Assembly: GCA_016213675.1 (NCBI GenBank)
Contig: JACQZW010000033.1
Coordinates: forward strand, 124,001-188,000
Direction: 5' to 3'
DNA: 64,000 nt
From: Acidobacteriota bacterium
GTDB lineage: Bacteria; Acidobacteriota; Thermoanaerobaculia; Thermoanaerobaculales; Thermoanaerobaculaceae
The position numbers and the translations under genes are program-made. Position 1 is the stretch's first letter. Every line of letters starts with the position of its first letter. Under the pieces are notes generated by a model, which did no database searches, was not told the DNA's origin, and saw only the letters and a list, made by a program, of their open reading frames with translations. Shown here one piece after another: positions 59,803-64,000 of this stretch.

Positions 59803-60414
59803 CCCCATTCCAGGACCGACGAGATCATCACGAGGGCGACGGAACTGGCCGAGGATCGGGGGGTCTCCGGTGTCACCACCGCGACGCTGGCCAGGCGGAT
59901 GGGCTTCACCGAGGCGGCGCTGTACCGCTACTTCCCCGGCAAGGGGGCGATTCTGGCCGCGGTATTGCAGGGCCAGGCGGAGTACGTCTTCTCCACGATG
60001 GTCGTCGAGCTCACGCCGGCCGCGGGCATCCCCGCCGACACCGTCGCACACCAGATCGCGTCACACGTTACCCGGTTCGAGGGACACCAGGGAATACTCC
60101 TCGAGCTGCTCCTCACCGCGGCTGCCGGTCGCGACGCGGCACTTCGCGAGGCGGCCAACGCGTTCATGCACGAGTATTTCCAGCGGGTTTCCACCTACTT
60201 CGGCCAGCTTCAGGAGCTGAGCGCCCTGGGGAAGGGACATCCGCCGCAGGAACTGTCCCGCCTGTGGGTGTGTCAGCTCCTCGGCGGATTCGTGCGCTGC
60301 AGGATCTCCCGGGAGCCATGGCACCCGAAAGAGCAGCCTGGCTTCGAGTCGTTCCAGGCCATGATCCGCGGAAGCGCGGCACACGCGAACAACCTCGCGC
60401 TGTCGGCCCCCTAG
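59794..60414 (+). CDS. TetR-family transcriptional regulator
   Basis: 206 residues. The N-terminal helix-turn-helix is 'ITRATELAEDRGVSGVTTATLARRMGFTEAALYRYFPGKGAIL'-like, with recognition helix 'EAALYRYF'. The C-terminal ligand domain is helical with no known ligand. The ATG at 59794 is fixed by the domain and by the promoter and operator around it. The gene stands alone, convergent with pepT, so its targets besides itself are not visible. Confidence 0.95.
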   Translation: MTNPHSRTDEIITRATELAEDRGVSGVTTATLARRMGFTEAALYRYFPGKGAILAAVLQGQAEYVFSTMVVELTPAAGIPADTVAHQIASHVTRFEGHQGILLELLLTAAAGRDAALREAANAFMHEYFQRVSTYFGQLQELSALGKGHPPQELSRLWVCQLLGGFVRCRISREPWHPKEQPGFESFQAMIRGSAAHANNLALSAP

Positions 60415-60446
60415 ACGCCGATCCCGAAACCCGGAGCGAATTCAGC

Positions 60447-61727
60447 TCAGGCCGAACGCTCGACCCACACGGACAACAGCGTGAGGGTCGCCTCGCTCGC
60501 CTTGGCCATCCACTCCAGCGACACCCACTCCTGCACGGAGTGGAAGCTCTGGCCGCCCGCCCAGACGTTCGGGGTCAACAGCCCCACGAACGAAAGACGT
60601 GCGCCGTCGGTGCCGCCGCGGATCGCACGTCTGACGGGTTCGATGCCGAGTCGCCGGACGGCCTCGAACGCGTATTCGAGCACCTTGGGATCCTCGGCGA
60701 TCTTGTACCCCATGTTGCGATAGGATTCCCGAGTCTCGACCTGGACGCGCGCGCCGGGGAACTCCCGTTCCACCTCGGACACGACCTGACGCAGGACGTC
60801 CTCGCGTTCTCTGAGCTCCTCGACGGAGAAGGCCCGGACGAGGAGCTTGATCTCGCACCTGGTCACGTCACCCCGCACGTCGTAGGCGTGCAGGTACGGT
60901 TCCCGGTCCTCCGTGGTCTCGGGAAGGAACTCCACCGGGAGCCTGCCGACGATCGCGGCCGCGACCCTCACCGCGTTCGTCATCTTCCCCTTGGCGTAAC
61001 CGGGGTGGACGTCGTGCCCGACGATTGTGACCACGGCGGAGTCCGCGCAGAACGTCTCGTCCTCGATCTCGCCGAGATCCGAGCCGTCGAGGGTGTAGGC
61101 GTAGTCGGCGCCGAAGGCGGCGACGTCGAAGTGCTCGGTGCCGCGCCCGACCTCCTCGTCGGTGGTGAAGGCGATCCTCACCGGACCGTGCAGGAACTCG
61201 GGATGCTTGCCGAGCCAGGCCACTACCGTCATGATCTCGGCGATCCCGGCCTTGTCATCGGCGCCGAGCAGCGTCGTCCCGTCAGAGGTGATCAGGGTGT
61301 GCCCGACACACCGGCCGAGGTTCGGGTTGTCGGCCACCCTCAAGACCTGATCCTGGGCTCCCTGGAGCACGATGTCCTCACCACGGTAATCGTCGATCAC
61401 CTGCGGCTTGACCCCGACTCCGAGCGTTCCGTGATAGGTGTCGACGTGTGCGATCAGGCCGATCGCCGGCACCTTGGAGGCGGCTGGATGCCCGGCCGGC
61501 AGGTTGCCCGGGACCGAGCCCCACACATATCCCCACTCGTCGACGCGGGCATCGAGCACGCCCAGCGCGCGTAGCTGGTCGGCGAGCAGCTTCGAGAGCT
61601 CCTTCTGCCGTTCGGTCGACGGGCTCGACGTCGAGTTCTCGTCGGACTGGGTGTCCACCTGCACGTAGCGCAGGAAGCGGTCGAGCAGCTCCTTGCGGTC
61701 GACATCATCGAGGACGATTGCGCTCAT
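60447..61727 (-). CDS. pepT: Peptidase T (tripeptide aminopeptidase)
   Basis: 426 residues, M20B family. It removes N-terminal residues from tripeptides in the cytoplasm. Metal ligands lie in 'IGLIAHVDTYHGT', 'LLGADDKAGIAEIMT', 'FTTDEEVGRGTEHFD' and the C-terminal 'GGQSFHSVQEWVSLEWM'. The ATG at 61727 (MSAIVLDDVD) follows GGAGGCC. A TAGACT (61765-61770, minus) precedes a small GTGGC-GAA-GCCAC hairpin at the predicted 5' end. With pepD this is the second M20 peptidase of the window. Confidence 0.95.
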   Translation of the reverse strand: MSAIVLDDVDRKELLDRFLRYVQVDTQSDENSTSSPSTERQKELSKLLADQLRALGVLDARVDEWGYVWGSVPGNLPAGHPAASKVPAIGLIAHVDTYHGTLGVGVKPQVIDDYRGEDIVLQGAQDQVLRVADNPNLGRCVGHTLITSDGTTLLGADDKAGIAEIMTVVAWLGKHPEFLHGPVRIAFTTDEEVGRGTEHFDVAAFGADYAYTLDGSDLGEIEDETFCADSAVVTIVGHDVHPGYAKGKMTNAVRVAAAIVGRLPVEFLPETTEDREPYLHAYDVRGDVTRCEIKLLVRAFSVEELREREDVLRQVVSEVEREFPGARVQVETRESYRNMGYKIAEDPKVLEYAFEAVRRLGIEPVRRAIRGGTDGARLSFVGLLTPNVWAGGQSFHSVQEWVSLEWMAKASEATLTLLSVWVERSA

Positions 61728-61743
61728 TGACGGCCTCCGGTCC

Positions 61744-61770
61744 GTGGCTTCGCCACCGCAACGCAGTCTA
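61744..61770 (-). promoter_or_regulatory. -10 box and 5' hairpin of pepT
   Basis: TAGACT (61765-61770) predicts transcription from about 61758. A 5-bp stem GTGGC/GCCAC with a GAA loop (61744-61756) starts two bases into that mRNA, upstream of the GGAGGCC ribosome site. Confidence 0.45.
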
Positions 61771-61825
61771 GCGCGGCTCGTCCTCGAACTCCTCGCGGCG
61801 ACAGGTCGACGGAGCGGCGATTTAC

Positions 61826-61853
61826 TTGACGATAGCGGGGGATTGTGGATACT
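61826..61853 (+). promoter_or_regulatory. Promoter of the nuo operon
   Basis: TTGACG (61826-61831) and GATACT (61848-61853) are separated by 16 bases in an AT-richer stretch. The predicted start near 61860 leaves a leader of about 26 bases that carries the GAGGGGGGAG ribosome site before the nuoA ATG. Confidence 0.6.
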
Positions 61854-61885
61854 ACGCATGTGAATTTGGGCACGAGGGGGGAGTC

Positions 61886-62275
61886 ATGAGCGCCCAGTAC
61901 ATTCCAGTAATCCTCGCCTTCGGATTCGCCGGCCTTGTCGCCGTCACCCTGGTGGGGCTGTCGTGGATGCTGGGGCGGGGCAAGCTGCGGGCAGTGCGCA
62001 AGACCGAGACGTACGAGAGCGGGATGCCCCTGCTGGATGGCTCGCGTAAGCGCGTTTCAGTGAAGTTCTTCGTCGTGGCGATGGTCTTCATCGTGTTCGA
62101 CGTCGAGGTCGCGTTCCTGCTCCCCTGGGCCGTCTCGGTGCGCGAGCTGCTCGCCGAGGGCAACAAACTGGTGATCGTCGACGGGCTCGTCTTCCTTGTT
62201 CTCCTTTCCGTCGGCTATGTCTACCTCTGGCGCGAGGGCGCGTTCGACTGGTCCCGCCGCGGGAGCGAGTCGTGA
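61886..62275 (+). CDS. nuoA: NADH-quinone oxidoreductase subunit A
   Basis: 129 residues with three membrane helices, a normal NuoA of complex I. 'YESGMPLLDGSRKRVSVKFFVVAMVFIVFDVEVAFLLPWAV' region signatures are present (quoted in part: YESGMP, KFFVVAMVFIVFDVE). The ATG at 61886 has a GAGGGGGGAG ribosome site. The stop overlaps nuoE as GTGA, so the next gene is E and not the usual B. Confidence 0.95.
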   Translation: MSAQYIPVILAFGFAGLVAVTLVGLSWMLGRGKLRAVRKTETYESGMPLLDGSRKRVSVKFFVVAMVFIVFDVEVAFLLPWAVSVRELLAEGNKLVIVDGLVFLVLLSVGYVYLWREGAFDWSRRGSES

Positions 62276-62796
62276 GCACGAAGCCGATCCTCTCCGTCCC
62301 AACCGAACAACTCGAGAACACCACCTTCGACGCGACGATGGAGGAGCGCATCCTCGAGCTCCTCAAACGGTATCCGACCACGCGGGCCACGCTCATCCCG
62401 GTGCTCTGGCTCTGCCAGGAACGCTACGGCTGGCTGGCTCCAGGAGTGATCCGCGCCGTCGCCGATCGACTCGGTGAGAGCCCTGCCTACGTCGAGGGCG
62501 TGGCCACGTTCTACACGATGTTCTACACGAAGCCGCCGGCGAAGTTCGTGCTGCAGGCGTGCGAGACGCTGTCCTGCGCGGTTTGCGGCGGCAAGGAGCT
62601 CCTCCACCATCTCGAGAGTCGGCTCGGCATCAAGCCCGGTGAGAAGACCCCCGACGGGGTCTTTCAACTGGTCGGCGTGCAGTGCCTCGGCGCCTGTGGC
62701 ACAGCACCGGTCGTGCAGATCAACGACGATTACTACGAGAACCTCACCATCGAGCGCCTCGACGCCGTACTCGACGACCTAAAGGGGAGGTCCTGA
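62272..62796 (+). CDS. nuoE: NADH-quinone oxidoreductase subunit E
   Basis: 174 residues of the 24-kDa thioredoxin-like subunit. The 2Fe-2S ligands are Cys-x4-Cys in 'ACETLSCAVCGG' and Cys-x3-Cys in 'CLGACGTAPVV'. 'ERYGWLAPGVIRAVADRL' and 'VATFYTMFYTKP' are standard. The GTG start overlaps the nuoA stop (GTGA). nuoF begins two bases after its stop. It is part of the NADH-dehydrogenase module. Confidence 0.96.
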   Translation: MSTKPILSVPTEQLENTTFDATMEERILELLKRYPTTRATLIPVLWLCQERYGWLAPGVIRAVADRLGESPAYVEGVATFYTMFYTKPPAKFVLQACETLSCAVCGGKELLHHLESRLGIKPGEKTPDGVFQLVGVQCLGACGTAPVVQINDDYYENLTIERLDAVLDDLKGRS

Positions 62797-62798
62797 GG

Positions 62799-64000
62799 AT
62801 GGAATCCGTCCTGCTGCGCGCCCGCGGAGTGCCGAACTCACGCTCCATCGACACCTACCTGGCCGCAGGCGGCTGGTCGGGTTTCGCGAAGGCGCTGTCG
62901 ATGACGCCGGACGCGGTGGTTCAGGAGACCATCGAGTCCGAGCTGCGCGGGCGGGGCGGCGCCGGCTTCCCCACCGGCCGCAAGTGGAGCTTCGTCCCGA
63001 AGGATCACCCAGGTCCGCGCTACCTGATCTGCAACGCCGACGAGTCGGAGCCGGGCACGTTCAAGGACCGTGAGATCATCGAGCACGATCCCCACATGGT
63101 CCTCGAGGGAATCGCCATCGCCTCCTACGCGATCAGGTCCAACACCGCGTACATCTACATCCGCGGTGAGTTCGTCCGCTGGGCCGCGCTCCTGGAGGAC
63201 GCGATCGGCGAAGCCCACCGGCAGGGCTGGCTCGGGAGGAACGTCAAGGGTTCCGGCTACGACCTGGACATCTGGGTGCACCGCGGTGCCGGCGCCTACA
63301 TCTGCGGCGAGGAGACGGCCCTCATCGAGTCCATCGAGGGGAAACGCGGATTCCCCCGCCTTAAGCCACCCTTCCCTGCGGTGGTCGGGGTGTTCGGTAA
63401 GCCGACGGTGGTGAACAACGTCGAGACGCTCGCGTGCCTCCCGCACATCCTCACCAAGGGAGCCAAGTGGTTCGCCTCGATCGGCAGGCCGAAGAACACC
63501 GGCACGAAGCTCTACTGCGTGTCGGGCCACGTCAAGCGGCCCGGCGTCTACGAGCTGCCGATGGGAGTGACTTTTCGCGAGATCATCGAAGGTCCCTGCG
63601 GTGGGATCCGCGAGGGCCACACCCTCAAGGCCTTCTTCCCCGGCGGGTCGTCGGCGCCGGTCATGAGAGCCTCGGAGGTCGACGTCAGGGCCGACTTCGA
63701 TGCCTGCGCAGAGGCCGGAACGATGCTCGGATCTGGCGGAGTCATCGTTCTCGACGACAGCGTCGACATGGTCGAGACCGCCGCCAACCTCGCTCATTTC
63801 TATGCCCACGAGTCGTGCGGCCAGTGCACACCCTGCCGGGAGGGCTCCGACTGGGCCCGCGACATCCTGGACCGCATCGTCGCTGGGCACGGGCGGCCGG
63901 CTGATCCGGAGACACTGCTACGGATCTGCCGGTTCGCCTCGCAAGGGATGACCATCTGTCCGCTCGGCGATGCGTTCTCGTTGCCGATCTCGAGTATCGT
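62799..64000 (+). CDS. nuoF: NADH-quinone oxidoreductase subunit F (3' end outside window)
   Basis: About 400 residues are visible; the gene runs past the window edge. NuoF binds NADH, FMN and one 4Fe-4S cluster. 'ELRGRGGAGFPTGRKW' is the NADH/FMN glycine loop, 'ICNADESEPGTFKDR' the FMN site and 'ESCGQCTPCREG' the 4Fe-4S site. 'GAGAYICGEETALIESIEG' is also typical. The ATG at 62799 follows AGGGGAGG and lies two bases after nuoE. Only the last part, including the fourth cluster Cys region in full, is cut. Confidence 0.97.
   Translation, partial: MESVLLRARGVPNSRSIDTYLAAGGWSGFAKALSMTPDAVVQETIESELRGRGGAGFPTGRKWSFVPKDHPGPRYLICNADESEPGTFKDREIIEHDPHMVLEGIAIASYAIRSNTAYIYIRGEFVRWAALLEDAIGEAHRQGWLGRNVKGSGYDLDIWVHRGAGAYICGEETALIESIEGKRGFPRLKPPFPAVVGVFGKPTVVNNVETLACLPHILTKGAKWFASIGRPKNTGTKLYCVSGHVKRPGVYELPMGVTFREIIEGPCGGIREGHTLKAFFPGGSSAPVMRASEVDVRADFDACAEAGTMLGSGGVIVLDDSVDMVETAANLAHFYAHESCGQCTPCREGSDWARDILDRIVAGHGRPADPETLLRICRFASQGMTICPLGDAFSLPISSI

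Overview
This is 64 kb of a high-GC, densely packed chromosome from a Gram-negative-type bacterium, most likely an Acidobacteriota member (possibly Thermoanaerobaculia- or Holophagae-like; this rank is inference). The best clue is a tandem pair of secreted proteins of the 'VWFA-related acidobacterial domain' type at 51.9-55.4 kb. Lipoprotein signals, L,D-transpeptidases, System I cytochrome c maturation and complex I genes fit a didermic, respiring cell. No insertion sequence, phage gene or CRISPR array was seen, so this reads as core chromosome.

Layout. 1-2.1 kb: the 3' end of a class A penicillin-binding protein and a PiT phosphate transporter. 2.2-9.3 kb (minus): a phoH / HD-phosphodiesterase / ybeY / CBS-transporter / era operon with overlapping stops and starts, followed by an acyl carrier protein, a FabZ-like hotdog protein and a STAS protein. 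9.4-12.8 kb (minus): a cob(I)alamin adenosyltransferase behind a large hybrid histidine kinase. 12.8-14.5 kb: gamma-glutamyltransferase. 14.7-18.1 kb (minus): alanine dehydrogenase, a CoA-transferase, a half-size ferritin-like protein and a receiver-like protein. 18.2-25.0 kb: two GT-C-like membrane proteins, an SDR enzyme, a toroid-fold protein and an Lrp/AsnC regulator. 25.1-30.2 kb: ccmABCDEF, with a Cys-type CcmE and a ccmD of only 39 codons. 30.3-33.5 kb: a LON-domain protein, a HEPN-like protein and a coiled-coil methyltransferase. 33.5-42 kb (minus): a TPR lipoprotein, ispE, spoVG, tRNA-Gln, prs, rplY, pth, rpsF, rpsR, a DUF2232 gene and rplI. 42-49 kb: a DEAD-box helicase, queG, a Rieske protein, then an envelope cluster of one coiled-coil lipoprotein, two L,D-transpeptidases and one LDT-like protein without the catalytic motif. 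49.2-56.9 kb: PepD, GlpX, two VWFA proteins and a MocR-type aminotransferase. 57-61.7 kb: PriA, a small protein, a TetR regulator and PepT. 61.8-64 kb: nuoA-nuoE-nuoF, the last cut by the window edge.

Regulation. Many isolated or divergent genes carry a TANNNT -10 element only 5-11 bases before the start codon and have no Shine-Dalgarno sequence, which implies leaderless or near-leaderless mRNAs. Three divergent pairs share intergenic spaces of only 24-69 bp in this way. Three other promoters place a small hairpin at or next to the predicted 5' end of the mRNA. A textbook intrinsic terminator lies inside the first codons of an L,D-transpeptidase gene, directly behind an apparently strongly expressed lipoprotein gene.
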